From: Micromonospora fulviviridis
GTDB taxonomy: Bacteria > Actinomycetota > Actinomycetes > Mycobacteriales > Micromonosporaceae
Direction: 5' to 3'
Assembly: GCF_014648395.1 (NCBI RefSeq)
Contig: NZ_BMRA01000009.1
Coordinates: forward strand, 31,682 to 90,718
Length of the DNA: 59,037 bases
Shown: piece after piece, positions 50,777 to 59,037 of the stretch
How the letters are laid out: every line of letters begins with the position of its first letter
Position numbering within the stretch: position 1 is the first letter of the stretch
Translations under genes and position numbers: made by a program
The notes under the pieces: model-generated
Seen by the model: only the letters and a program-made list of their open reading frames with translations
What the model was told of the DNA's origin: nothing
Database searches by the model: none

Positions 50777-52837
50777 TCAGCTCAGGGTGACCGCGGTGTC
50801 GTCGACGACGAAGGAGGTCTGCAGGGAGCTGTCCTCCACGCCGCTGAAGGAGATGGTGGCGGTGGTGCCGGCCAGCGACGAGATGTCGAAGGACCGCTGC
50901 ACGTAGCCGGTGGCCTTGTTGAGGTTGGAGTAGGTGGCCAGGGTGGTGCTGCCCGCCTTGACGGTCAGTTTGTCGTAGGCGGTGGTCGTGGTCGACTCCG
51001 CGCTGTCGATGTGCAGCCAGAAGCTCAGCGTCGCCCGGCAACCGGCGGGGATCGTCACCGACTGCGTGAGCGTGTCGGTGTGCGTCGAGCCGTAGCCGTC
51101 GAGCCACGCCTTGTACGAGCCGCCGTGCGCGGCCTGCGCCGTGTCGTTCGTGATGACGCCGGAGCTCGCGCTCCAGCTCACGTTGCCCGACTCGAAGCCG
51201 GGGTTGGCCAGCTTCTGGCCGGTGCAGCTGCCCGACGGCGGGGTGGTCGTGGTGGTCGGGGTCGGCGTCGGGGTGCCGGTGCAGGTCGCCTCACCGGTCT
51301 GCGCCGGCACGCTGACGGCGTTCCAGGCGGCCTTGACCGCGTCGAACTCGGCGCAGCTGTTCGGGTAGAGGTTCTTCGCCGCCTGCAGCGTCCAGACCCG
51401 GTACTTCAGGTACGACGAGGACGAGGTCTTCAGCAGCATCGCGTTGTACATGATCTTCATGGCCTTCTGGATGCCCAGGCCGGTCACGCTGCTGCCGTTG
51501 CAGGTGGAGCTGGCGGGCTGGCCGTTGGTCGGGCTGCTGCCGTTGGCCAGCAGGTAGAACCAGTGGTTGCCCGGGCCGGCCGCGGCGTGCACCTCGGTGC
51601 TGGGGATGCTGCTGGAGTAGCAGTTCGGGTCGCCCAGCGCCGACGGGTTGTACATGTTGCGGATCGGGCCGCTGCCCACCAGGTTGACCTTCTCGCCGAC
51701 CAGGAAGTCGGGAGCGTCGTAGCTGGACGGCTCGTTGGCGAACCACTCGGTGGCCGCGCCGAAGGTGTCGGCGACGAATTCCTGGGTGCCCGAGCCGGAG
51801 ATGCCGCCCGGGGTGTGGTCGTCGATGCCGTGGCCGATCTCGTGGGCCACCACGTCGAGCGAGCCGATCCACTGGCCCGAGGTGTTCTTGCCGATCTGGA
51901 CCTGGGTGCCGTCGTAGTAGGCGTTCTGGTCGTTCAGGCCCACCCGGATCGGCCAGTAGCCGCCGTTGCCGTCGGCGCCGTTGCGGCCCAGCCACTGCGC
52001 GAGCATCTTGTGCTCGGTCTGAGCGGCGAACAGCGCGTCGACGCAGCCGGTCTCCTTGTTGGTGGCGGTGCCGTTGCCCCAGACGTCGTCCGAGCCGCTG
52101 AACGTCGTGTTGGTCGCGGCGTCCTGGCAGCTCAGGTTGGTGACCGTCGGGTCCTTCATGGAGTACGTGCTGCCCGACAGGGTGGTGTTCAGGCTCAGCG
52201 GGCTGGGCCCGTTCCACGCCCCGGTGCCGGTGCCGTGCACGATGCGCTCCTGCTTGCGCAGCACGGTGCCGGTGAGGGCGTCGACGTCGACGGTGAGCCG
52301 GCTCGGGCCCTCGGCGTCGGTGCCGCGCACCGTGGTCTCCCAGGCCAGCGCCGGCTTGGCGCCGAGGGTGTAGACGACCAGGTTGGTGCCCTCGACGGTG
52401 CTGACCGACTTGAGCTGGGCCCGCGAGGTCTTCGCCGCGGCCGTCGAGGTCACCTTCGGCGTGGTGGCGAGGCTGCCGATGGCCTGCTGCTGCGCGACGG
52501 AGGCGTACTTCAGGTTGCCGGCCGCGTCGGTGGCCAGCACGAAGTCACCGCCGACCACGGGCAGGCCCTTGTAGGTGCGCTCGTAGGGCACGTACTGGGT
52601 GCCCTCGGAGGAGATGACCGGCTTCTGCACGAACGCTTCGTCCGAGCTGGCGTGCAGGTAGGCGGGCCGGTCGGCGACCAGCGCGCGCGCCGAGTCGGCG
52701 GCGATCGCGCGGGCCTGGGCGGCGTCGGGGGCGGCGGGGCCGGGCGGCGCGGCCTGCACCGCCGCGGCGGTGCCCGCGGCGATCAGCCCGGCCGCCGCCG
52801 CGCCGGAGAGCGCGACGAGGCGAGGTGAGAGCTTCAA
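50777..52837 (-). CDS. secreted M4 (thermolysin-like) metallopeptidase
   Basis: A 686-residue zymogen. The signal peptide is residues 1-30 (ending VQAAP), a propeptide with FTP/PepSY-like segments runs to about residue 205, and the catalytic domain covers residues 210-515. The zinc site is H332-E333-x-x-H336 in VVAHEIGHGIDD, with E353 in QEFVADTFG as third ligand. The histidine of the C-terminal half is in STEVHAAAGPGNHWFY. A Thr/Pro linker (PTPTPTTTTTPP) leads to a C-terminal carbohydrate-binding-like jelly roll (LANPGFESGNVSWSASSGVI). Translation starts at TTG (52837), with AGGAG 8 nt upstream. It likely degrades extracellular protein. Confidence 0.92.
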   Translation of the reverse strand: MKLSPRLVALSGAAAAGLIAAGTAAAVQAAPPGPAAPDAAQARAIAADSARALVADRPAYLHASSDEAFVQKPVISSEGTQYVPYERTYKGLPVVGGDFVLATDAAGNLKYASVAQQQAIGSLATTPKVTSTAAAKTSRAQLKSVSTVEGTNLVVYTLGAKPALAWETTVRGTDAEGPSRLTVDVDALTGTVLRKQERIVHGTGTGAWNGPSPLSLNTTLSGSTYSMKDPTVTNLSCQDAATNTTFSGSDDVWGNGTATNKETGCVDALFAAQTEHKMLAQWLGRNGADGNGGYWPIRVGLNDQNAYYDGTQVQIGKNTSGQWIGSLDVVAHEIGHGIDDHTPGGISGSGTQEFVADTFGAATEWFANEPSSYDAPDFLVGEKVNLVGSGPIRNMYNPSALGDPNCYSSSIPSTEVHAAAGPGNHWFYLLANGSSPTNGQPASSTCNGSSVTGLGIQKAMKIMYNAMLLKTSSSSYLKYRVWTLQAAKNLYPNSCAEFDAVKAAWNAVSVPAQTGEATCTGTPTPTPTTTTTPPSGSCTGQKLANPGFESGNVSWSASSGVITNDTAQAAHGGSYKAWLDGYGSTHTDTLTQSVTIPAGCRATLSFWLHIDSAESTTTTAYDKLTVKAGSTTLATYSNLNKATGYVQRSFDISSLAGTTATISFSGVEDSSLQTSFVVDDTAVTLS

Positions 52838-53079
52838 GGGGGTTCGCTCCTGTTCCTAGGCGCGCCGCACGGAGCCCGGTGGGGACGGGCGGCGCGGTGT
52901 TGCGAGGCGGGGGACGGTCGGTCTCCGAGGCTGCCGGCGTGGCCCCGGTTCGACAGATCGACCGTCGGCGAGCCCCCGGGGTCGGCGACTCGCTGGGGGC
53001 ACAATCACATGGCCCCGGGCCGGGATCAATGGGTGACCCGGGCAACCGACGCCTCCCGGCCGCCGCGTCCTCGCCGGCA

Positions 53080-53119
53080 ATTGAGGAAGCCATGATCTTC
53101 AATAGGGCCTGATCAGGCC
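53080..53119. promoter_or_regulatory. palindromes in the long divergent region
   Basis: The 971-bp stretch 52838-53808 contains no recognisable gene. GGCCTGATCAGGCC (53106-53119) is a perfect 14-bp palindrome. Just before it ATTGA/TCAAT (53080-53084 and 53099-53103) forms an A/T-rich inverted repeat. Either could be an operator for the M4 peptidase, transcribed to the left. Confidence 0.4.
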
Positions 53120-53352
53120 GAATGTTCTCCGTGGTGGACGGTGGCCGGTCCGATCTGCGGTGATTGCCGCTGTGTGCGTATGGCGCGCATTGCCCCCTCG
53201 GTCGAGCCGCTGATCTCCCGCACCGTCCGGTCCGCCGGCCGGTGCCGAACGGCCCGCGAATGATCACCCGTTCGGCCCCACGGGTCGCGTCGGTCCGGGG
53301 CGCACGACATTGATGACGTGAGGTAGGCCGCGTATCGCGGCCGGCGTTCGGT

Positions 53353-53453
53353 CTTTCGTCTGTTCCGTAGAAAAGTATTTGATGGAACGACGAAAGCTAT
53401 GGACACGCTGAGAGTAAGTCAGTAGGGTCGGTCCCTATCAATATGTTTCGTCG
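53353..53453. promoter_or_regulatory. TTTCGTC-box inverted repeats upstream of the cupredoxin fusion
   Basis: TTTCGTCTGTTCC (53353-53365) pairs with GGAACGACGAAA (53384-53395) around an A/T-rich 18-nt centre, and TTTCGTCG (53446-53453) is a third box inverted to the second. TAGGG/CCCTA (53423-53427 and 53433-53437) is a small hairpin between. This is the most A/T-rich part of the window and probably holds the promoter. The following 350 bp to 53808 would be a long 5' leader; I see no reliable gene in it. Confidence 0.45.
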
Positions 53454-53808
53454 AGATGAACTACCGGCACGGTAGCCCTCGACGGTGGGCCCTCCGGGCG
53501 GCGCAACCCGTCCGCGGACCACGACCGGCCAGCCATGGCCACCCCGGGTCGACGCCACCACGCGGCCGCGCCTCACCGGCCGCCCGATGCCCGTACCCGA
53601 CCAACCCCTTCAGCTCCGCGATACCACCGTGCGCGGCGACCGCCGCCGCCCCGGTGGCGCTCCACCATCCATATCGGACGACCGTGGCCCGGCCACGGCC
53701 GGGGATCCCGTGCGGCCAGGGGAGGGGACGCACGGACGACGCCGGCACGACAGCTCCGCCGACCGACCCACCGACGCACGCTGCTCCCGGACCGTGAAAG
53801 AGGAAGCC

Positions 53809-56800
53809 ATGAACGCACATCCACCGCCGAACCGGCGCTCCGCCAGCCGGCTCCGGAGACCGGTGGCCGCCCTCGCCACGCTGGCGCTGCTGCTGACCAC
53901 CGCGCTCTCCTCGTCCCCGGCCAACGCCCGGCCGACCGACCCGGAACGCTCCGCGCGGGCCACCGCCGCGGCCCCGTTGCAGGCCCAGGTGCTCACCTGG
54001 ACGGCAGGGGACAACTTCCTCGCCTACCGCTCCGCCCCCACCACCGCCGTCGCCGGACCGGCCACCCTCGTCTTCGAGAACAGCGCAGCCACCGGCAACA
54101 CCACCGGCATGCAGCACACCCTGACCTTCGAGACGTCGGACCCGGCCTACAACAGCGACGTCGACGTGAACATCCTGGCCGATCCGACCGACGCCAACGG
54201 CGGGCGGTGGACGGTCGACGTGGTGCTCTCCCCGGGCACCTACCGCTACTTCTGCTCCATCCCGGGCCACGGCGGCATGACCGGCCTGCTGGTCGTCGGC
54301 GGCGGCGGCTCGGACACCACGGCCCCGACGGTCGCCGCCGCCGTGACCGGGGAGAAGGACGCCAACGGCGCGTACCTGGGCAGCGCGACGGTCACCCTCA
54401 CCGCCACCGACACCGGCTCCGGCGTCGACCGGGTCGAGTACGCCCTGGACGGCGGCGCGTACGGCACCTACTCCGCGCCGGTGACGGTGAACCAGCCGGG
54501 GCAGCACACGGTGAGCTACCGGGCCACCGACAAGGCGGGCAACACGTCTTCGCCGCAGCAGGTGTCGTTCACCGTGGTCGAACCGCCGCCGACGGACACC
54601 ACGGCGCCGACCGTGACCGCCGCGGTGACCGGGCAGCGGGACGCCGCGGGGGCGTACGTGGGAAGCGCCACCGTGACCCTGACCGCCGCCGACGCCGAGT
54701 CGGGGGTCGACCGGGTCGAGTACGCCCTGGACGGCGGCGCGTACGGCACCTACTCCGCGCCGGTGACCGTGAACCAGCCGGGGCAGCACACGGTGAGCTA
54801 CCGGGCCACCGACAAGGCGGGCAACACGTCGTCGCCGCAGCAGGTCGCGTTCACCGTGGTCGAACCGGCCCCGGCGGACACCACGCCGCCGACCGTCACC
54901 GCCGCGGTGACCGGCGAGAAGGACACCACCGGGGCGTACGTGGGCGGCGCGACGGTCACCCTGACGGCCGCCGACAGCGGCTCCGGCGTCGACCGGGTCG
55001 AGTACTCCCTCGACGGGCAGCCCTACGCCGGCTACACCGCCCCGGTGGCGGTGAACCAGCCGGGGCAGCACACGGTGAGCTACCGGGCCACCGACAAGGC
55101 GGGCAACACCTCGTCGCCGCAGCAGGTCGCGTTCACCGTGGTCGAGCCGACCCCGGCGGACACCACGCCGCCGACCGTGACCGCCGCGGTGACCGGCCAG
55201 CGGGACGCCACCGGGGCGTACCTGGGCAGCGCCACGGTCACCGTCTCGGCCAGCGACACCGGGTCCGGCGTGGCGAAGGTCGAGTACGCGCTCGACGGGG
55301 CCGCCTACGGCACCTACTCCGCACCGGTCACGGTGAACCAGCCGGGGCAGCACACGGTGAGCTACCGGGCCACCGACAAGGCGGGCAACACCTCGCCACC
55401 GCAGCAGGTGTCGTTCACCGTGGTCGAGCCGACCCCGGCGGACACCACGCCGCCCACCGTCACGGCCGCCGTGACGGGGCAGAAGGACACCAACGGCAAC
55501 TACCTCGGCGCCGGCACGGTCACCCTCACCGCCAGCGACAGCGGATCGGGCGTCGACCGGGTCGAGTACTCCCTCGACGGCCAGCCGTACGCGGCGTACT
55601 CCGCGCCGGTCACCGTCAACCAGGTCGGGGCGCACACGGTGAGCTACCGAGCCACCGACAAGGCGGGCAACACGTCGTCGCCCCAACAGGTGTCGTTCAC
55701 CGTGGTCGACCCGCCCGCGCCCGACACCACGCCGCCCACCGTCACGGCCGCCGTCACCGGGCAACTCGACGACGCCGGGGCCTACCTGGGCAGCGCCACG
55801 GTCACGCTGACCGCCGCCGACAGCGGCTCCGGGGTGGACCGCGTCGAGTACTCGCTCGACGGCCAGCCGTACGCCCGCTACACCGCGCCGGTCACCGTCG
55901 ACCGGGCCGGGGCCCACACGCTGAGCTACCGGGCCACCGACCGGGCCGGCAACACCTCCGGCACCGCCTCGGTCAGCTTCACGGTGGTCGCCAGCGGGCC
56001 GCAGCCCGAGTGCGTCAAGGACACCCGGCCCACCGTCTGGCTCGGCACCGTCGACAGCGGCGTACCGAACCGGGTGGTCCAGGGCGACTGCACCATCAAC
56101 GCCGTCATCGACGACGAGCGGAGCTGGCCCAACCACGGGGAGTTCGTCTCCTCCGTCACCGCGATCGCCGAGCACCTGCACCACCTGGGCGTCATCACCC
56201 ACACCGAGCACGGCCGCCTCGTCAGCGCCGCCGCCCGCTCCGGCGTCGGCAAGCCGGCGGGCAAGGACGGCTACCAGCCGATCCTCGACTCCTCCACGGC
56301 GTCCTTCGGGCGCTGGCAGCAGGTCGGCGCCGGCGGGTTCGCCCGCAACGCCGACGGCTCCATCACCAGCCGGCCGGTGCCCGGGCTCGGCATGCTCTGG
56401 TACCCGGTCAGCGCGTACGGCGACTTCTCCCTGAAGCTCCAGTGGCGCGACGACGCGCCGGGGGAGGGCCGGGCCAACAGCGGCGTCTTCGTCCGCTTCC
56501 CGGACGTCCGGAACCATCCGGCCGAGTCCCGGCCGGAGTGGGTCGCCATCAAGTACGGCCACGAACTCCAGATCCTCGACCGGCCCGACGGTGACCGGTA
56601 CAAGAGCGGCTCGGTGTACGGCTTCGACCAGGTCGGCCTCGCCGGCGCCGGGGTCACGCCGAAGGGCACCTGGAACGACTACGAGATCCGCGTGGTCGGC
56701 CAGCACTACTCGGTCTTCCGCAACGGCGTGCTGATCAACGAGTACGTCAACGCGCCGGGCGCGGTCTTCGACCCGCCGCGGGCGGACGACCCGGGGACCG

Positions 56801-56934
56801 CCGGCCGGCAGCACACCACCGGATACGTCGGCCTGCAGAACCACGGCACCGGTGACGTCGTCAGCTTCCGGAACGTGCGGATCGCCCCGCTGACCGCCTG
56901 CTGTCCGGGCGGCGCCGCGAACACCTGCTGCTGA
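53809..56934 (+). CDS. secreted cupredoxin - six OmpL47-like repeats - DUF1080 fusion
   Basis: A 1,041-residue exported protein. After the signal peptide (ending SPANA) residues 60-163 form a plastocyanin-like type 1 copper domain with ligands H103, C149, H154 and M157 (CSIPGHGGM). Six immunoglobulin-like repeats of 94 residues follow (about 170-729), each with VTLTAxDxGSGVDRVEYxLDG and VSYRATDKAGNTS. Residues 733-1041 are a DUF1080 (3-keto-disaccharide hydrolase-type) jelly roll with SGVFVRFPD, WVAIKYGHELQILDR and HTTGYVGLQNHG. The tail is cysteine-rich (CCPGGAANTCC). The ATG at 53809 has AGAGGAAG ahead. The isomerase gene starts 21 bp later, so they form an operon. DUF1080 proteins bind or hydrolyse 3-keto-glycosides; copper electron transfer is an inferred partner role. 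Confidence 0.88.
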   Translation: MNAHPPPNRRSASRLRRPVAALATLALLLTTALSSSPANARPTDPERSARATAAAPLQAQVLTWTAGDNFLAYRSAPTTAVAGPATLVFENSAATGNTTGMQHTLTFETSDPAYNSDVDVNILADPTDANGGRWTVDVVLSPGTYRYFCSIPGHGGMTGLLVVGGGGSDTTAPTVAAAVTGEKDANGAYLGSATVTLTATDTGSGVDRVEYALDGGAYGTYSAPVTVNQPGQHTVSYRATDKAGNTSSPQQVSFTVVEPPPTDTTAPTVTAAVTGQRDAAGAYVGSATVTLTAADAESGVDRVEYALDGGAYGTYSAPVTVNQPGQHTVSYRATDKAGNTSSPQQVAFTVVEPAPADTTPPTVTAAVTGEKDTTGAYVGGATVTLTAADSGSGVDRVEYSLDGQPYAGYTAPVAVNQPGQHTVSYRATDKAGNTSSPQQVAFTVVEPTPADTTPPTVTAAVTGQRDATGAYLGSATVTVSASDTGSGVAKVEYALDGAAYGTYSAPVTVNQPGQHTVSYRATDKAGNTSPPQQVSFTVVEPTPADTTPPTVTAAVTGQKDTNGNYLGAGTVTLTASDSGSGVDRVEYSLDGQPYAAYSAPVTVNQVGAHTVSYRATDKAGNTSSPQQVSFTVVDPPAPDTTPPTVTAAVTGQLDDAGAYLGSATVTLTAADSGSGVDRVEYSLDGQPYARYTAPVTVDRAGAHTLSYRATDRAGNTSGTASVSFTVVASGPQPECVKDTRPTVWLGTVDSGVPNRVVQGDCTINAVIDDERSWPNHGEFVSSVTAIAEHLHHLGVITHTEHGRLVSAAARSGVGKPAGKDGYQPILDSSTASFGRWQQVGAGGFARNADGSITSRPVPGLGMLWYPVSAYGDFSLKLQWRDDAPGEGRANSGVFVRFPDVRNHPAESRPEWVAIKYGHELQILDRPDGDRYKSGSVYGFDQVGLAGAGVTPKGTWNDYEIRVVGQHYSVFRNGVLINEYVNAPGAVFDPPRADDPGTAGRQHTTGYVGLQNHGTGDVVSFRNVRIAPLTACCPGGAANTCC
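54316..55995 (+). repeat. six tandem 282-bp coding repeats
   Basis: The TDKAGNT codons recur at exactly 282-bp steps (54521, 54803, 55085, 55367, 55649, 55931). Neighbouring units share long stretches of near-identical DNA, over 100 bp between units 1 and 2, so copy number may vary by recombination. Units 5 and 6 are the most diverged. Confidence 0.9.
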
Positions 56935-56955
56935 ACGAGCGAAAGGGACACCACC

Positions 56956-57921
56956 ATGGCAAGGAACAGGATCGACCGCCGTACCCTCCTGCGGGGTCTG
57001 GCCGGCTCCACGGTCGCCGTCAGCGCGGCGAGCCTGGCCGGCGCGGCGCCGGCCGGAGCCGCCGACGGGGGCTGCGGCAAGCTCATCCCGCAGGGGCACG
57101 TGGGCATCCAGCTCTACAGCGTTCGCGACAAGATCGCCCAGGTCGGCTTCGCCGCCGTCTTCGAGGAGCTGTCCCGGATCGGCTACCGGGAGGTGGAGTT
57201 CGCCGGCTACACCCAGGGGTCGGTCGGCGCCATCACCCCGGAGCAGATCCGCCGGCTGCTCGACGACAACGGGCTCAAGGCGGCCGGCAGCCACCGCGGG
57301 CTGAACGACTTCCGCACCAACCTGGAGTGGGAGCTGGAGGTGGCCGAGATCCTCGGCATGCCGGCGATCGGCACCGCCCAGGCCCCCACCGGCGACCGGA
57401 CCATCGCCGGCTACCAGCGGGCCGCCGCCGAGTTCAACGCCTGGGGCGCGGCCGCCGCCGCCCGCGGCCTCAAGCTCTACCAGCACAACCACACCATCGA
57501 GTTCGCCTTCGCGACGGACCGGCCGGACGTGCGGCTCTACGACCTCTTCCTCGAACTCACCGACCCCCGGTACGTCTTCCTGGAGATGGACATCCTGTGG
57601 GCGTACGGCGGGGCGCGGAAGTATCCGGGCTTCCGGCCGGTGGACTACGTCAACGCCCACCCGGACCGCTATCCGCTCTTCCACGTCAAGGACGGTGTGC
57701 CGCTGCCCGACCCGCAGCAGGGCAACTCCTACGCCGACGTGGAGTTCGGCGCCGGGGTGATCCCGTTCGCCGAGTTCTTCGGCGAACTCAAGGGTCGGGG
57801 GCGCTTCGAGTTCCTCTGGGAGCAGGACTCCGCGCCGGGCGCACAGCCCAACCCGCCCGGCTCGCTGGGCGCGGCGGAGCGCAGCTACCAGCGGATGGTC
57901 GACCTGCGGGGTGCCCGGTGA
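56956..57921 (+). CDS. Tat-exported sugar phosphate isomerase/epimerase-like TIM barrel
   Basis: A 321-residue protein. The N-terminus MARNRIDRRTLLRGLAGSTV is a twin-arginine signal with an Ala-rich core ending AGAAD. The barrel has VGIQLYSVRDK, EVEFAGYT, a QHNHTIEF strand with metal-type histidine and glutamate, LEMDILWAYGG, FHVKDGV and FEFLWEQDS. Members isomerise or epimerise sugars, and recent work places relatives in 3-keto-glycoside cleavage. Tat export means it folds with its metal before secretion and works outside the cell. Its stop overlaps the next gene's GTG by 4 bases. Confidence 0.88.
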   Translation: MARNRIDRRTLLRGLAGSTVAVSAASLAGAAPAGAADGGCGKLIPQGHVGIQLYSVRDKIAQVGFAAVFEELSRIGYREVEFAGYTQGSVGAITPEQIRRLLDDNGLKAAGSHRGLNDFRTNLEWELEVAEILGMPAIGTAQAPTGDRTIAGYQRAAAEFNAWGAAAAARGLKLYQHNHTIEFAFATDRPDVRLYDLFLELTDPRYVFLEMDILWAYGGARKYPGFRPVDYVNAHPDRYPLFHVKDGVPLPDPQQGNSYADVEFGAGVIPFAEFFGELKGRGRFEFLWEQDSAPGAQPNPPGSLGAAERSYQRMVDLRGAR

Positions 57922-59037
57922 GCGCCTGGCGGCTGGTCGAGGAGGAGTCCGGGCCGCGGGAGCCCCGCGTCGGACGCACCCGCACCGGTGGCCGGCGGAT
58001 GCTGGTCGTCGCGGCGGTCGTGCTGCTCACCCTGGTTGGCGCCGGCGGGCTGGCCGCGGCCCGCACCGGGATGTTCGCCGAGCGGCCGGACGGCTGCGCC
58101 AAGCCGGACCGGACCATCCAGCTGTACGCGGTGGAGCTGCCGAAGGACGGCACCCAGGTCCGGCTCGGTTACGGCCTCACCCCGCAGACGGCCTCGTACC
58201 CGGGCCCGCTCATGGAGATGACGGAGGGGGAGTGCCTCGCCATCACCCTGCACAACCAGGTGCCCGAGGCCACCTTGGCGGCGCTGCGGACCAGCCCGAC
58301 CCATCCGCTGGGCGTCTCGCTGCACGTGCACGGAGTCAAGTACACCCAGGACTCCGACGGCACGGTGCAGAGCGGCTCGTACGTCCCGTCGGGCGGGTCC
58401 CGCACCTACACCTGGTACGCCCAGCCCCGCAACAACCGGACCGGGACGCCGGGAACCGCCGGCTACTGGTGGTACCACGACCACGTGGTCGGCGGACCGC
58501 ACGGCACGCAGGGCCTGTCCGCCGGCCTCTTCGGCGGCCTGGTGGTCCGGCGTTCCGGCGACCCGAAGCCGGACCGGACCTACACGGTGGCCTTCGGTGA
58601 CCGGCAGAGCATCAACCTGCGCCGGGGCGAGGCCACCGACACCTGCACCGAGGTGAACCCCCAGCCCGGGCCGACCTGCCTGGTCGCCCGCAAGGGGGAG
58701 CGGGTGGAGTTCGTGGTGGTCGGCATCGGCAACGACATGCACACCTTCCACCTGCACGGGCACTCCTGGGCGGACACCCGGACCGGGGTGGTGAGCAACG
58801 GCCAGCCGTTCGCCGACCAGGTGCCGATCATCGACAACAAGACGCTCGGCCCGGGTGACTCGTTCGGCGCCCAGGTGATGGCCGGCGACTCGGTCGGGCC
58901 GGGCCACTGGATGCTGCACTGCCACATGCAGTTCCACTCCGACGCCGGGATGTCCACCATGCTGCACGTCCTCGACGAGAACGGGAACATGCCGCCCGGC
59001 ATGGACCACGAGCACGGCGTCGCCGGGGCTGCCCCGG
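57918..59037 (+). CDS. membrane-anchored multicopper oxidase (3' end missing)
   Basis: The GTG at 57918 overlaps the isomerase stop (GTGA, 57918-57921) and the frame stays open to the window edge, giving at least 373 residues. A short cytoplasmic N-terminus is followed by one membrane span (LVVAAVVLLTLVGAGGLAAA). Copper ligands are complete: H136/H138 (LHVHG), H187/H189 (WYHDH), H275, H278, H280 and H282 (HTFHLHGHSW), then H334-C335-H336, H340 and M345 (HCHMQFHSDAGM). The layout fits two-domain laccase-like oxidases. The visible tail (MPPGMDHEHG) is Met/His rich and may bind copper. Third gene of the operon, possibly accepting electrons from the cupredoxin. Confidence 0.9.
   Translation, partial: MSAWRLVEEESGPREPRVGRTRTGGRRMLVVAAVVLLTLVGAGGLAAARTGMFAERPDGCAKPDRTIQLYAVELPKDGTQVRLGYGLTPQTASYPGPLMEMTEGECLAITLHNQVPEATLAALRTSPTHPLGVSLHVHGVKYTQDSDGTVQSGSYVPSGGSRTYTWYAQPRNNRTGTPGTAGYWWYHDHVVGGPHGTQGLSAGLFGGLVVRRSGDPKPDRTYTVAFGDRQSINLRRGEATDTCTEVNPQPGPTCLVARKGERVEFVVVGIGNDMHTFHLHGHSWADTRTGVVSNGQPFADQVPIIDNKTLGPGDSFGAQVMAGDSVGPGHWMLHCHMQFHSDAGMSTMLHVLDENGNMPPGMDHEHGVAGAAP

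Noticed and set aside
53456..53797. Possible 113-residue gene in the leader before the cupredoxin fusion
   Set aside because: Composition is Pro/Arg/Thr rich with no hydrophobic core and poor codon bias; no ribosome site. Treated as leader DNA.
54316..55995. CRISPR-like or satellite repeat
   Set aside because: The 282-bp units are fully coding and in frame, with no short repeat-spacer pattern.
53461..57684. Long minus-strand frame opposite the cupredoxin operon
   Set aside because: Repeats in it mirror the 282-bp coding repeats of the plus strand; no credible protein features.

Overview
This window is about 73% G+C, with codon use, GTG and TTG starts and gene content typical of a filamentous actinomycete. 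The closest fit by content is a Micromonospora-like organism; that placement is an inference, since no rRNA is present. Core genes (smpB, htpG, a YbaB-family gene, a riboswitch-controlled rpf-type gene) show it is chromosomal. No tRNA, rRNA, CRISPR array, transposase, prophage or PKS/NRPS cluster was found.

Layout. 1-2.8 kb: GNAT acetyltransferase, then aldo/keto reductase plus TetR regulator. 2.8-9.6 kb: a glycan/redox island made of a GT2 - DUF2064 - methyltransferase operon (minus), a polytopic membrane protein, an NAD epimerase with a Cys/His insertion, and a membrane molybdopterin oxidoreductase with a small membrane partner. Two divergent promoters of this island carry the same direct-repeat operator at the same distance from the same -10 box. 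9.6-11.2 kb: SnoaL-like protein and an ion transporter. 11.3-17.1 kb: one very large STAND protein (TIR, a calcineurin-like domain that has lost most of its metal ligands, NACHT, pentapeptide repeats, 15 WD40 repeats). 17.4-27.1 kb: a secreted protein of 3,224 residues with an RTX-like C-terminal half. 27.1-28.5 kb: PhzF-like protein and a GNAT enzyme. 28.6-32.7 kb: divergent secreted GH16 and GH3 glucanases. 32.9-34.7 kb: MFS exporter and ArsR regulator. 34.8-39.4 kb: smpB, FUSC protein, beta-hydroxyacid dehydrogenase, phosphotransferase. 39.6-41.8 kb: a FadR-like regulator, fatty-acid-hydroxylase-superfamily protein and lysoplasmalogenase operon. 41.9-47.1 kb: htpG, a small unknown gene, SDR plus HxlR, and an LLM-hemerythrin fusion. 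47.2-50.7 kb: second GH3 enzyme, an Rpf/LysM protein behind a c-di-AMP riboswitch and a Crp-like site, and a YbaB-family protein. 50.8-52.8 kb: M4 peptidase. 53.8 kb to the end: a secreted cupredoxin - six-repeat - DUF1080 fusion, a Tat-exported sugar isomerase-like protein, and a multicopper oxidase cut by the window edge.

How the genes work together. The two GH3 enzymes share a perfect palindrome upstream and, with the GH16 endoglucanase, look like an extracellular beta-glucan degrading set. The FadR operon pairs two enzyme families that act on ether lipids. The right-hand cluster joins two families tied to 3-keto-sugar chemistry with two copper proteins, suggesting extracellular oxidative sugar processing. 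Many short genes appear to be transcribed as leaderless mRNAs, with a TANNNT-like box 6-8 nt before the start codon, and five gene pairs overlap by the same 4 bases (GTGA).

The strongest candidates for undescribed biology are the TIR/pseudo-phosphoesterase/NACHT/WD40 protein, the cupredoxin-DUF1080-isomerase-oxidase cluster, and the ether-lipid operon.
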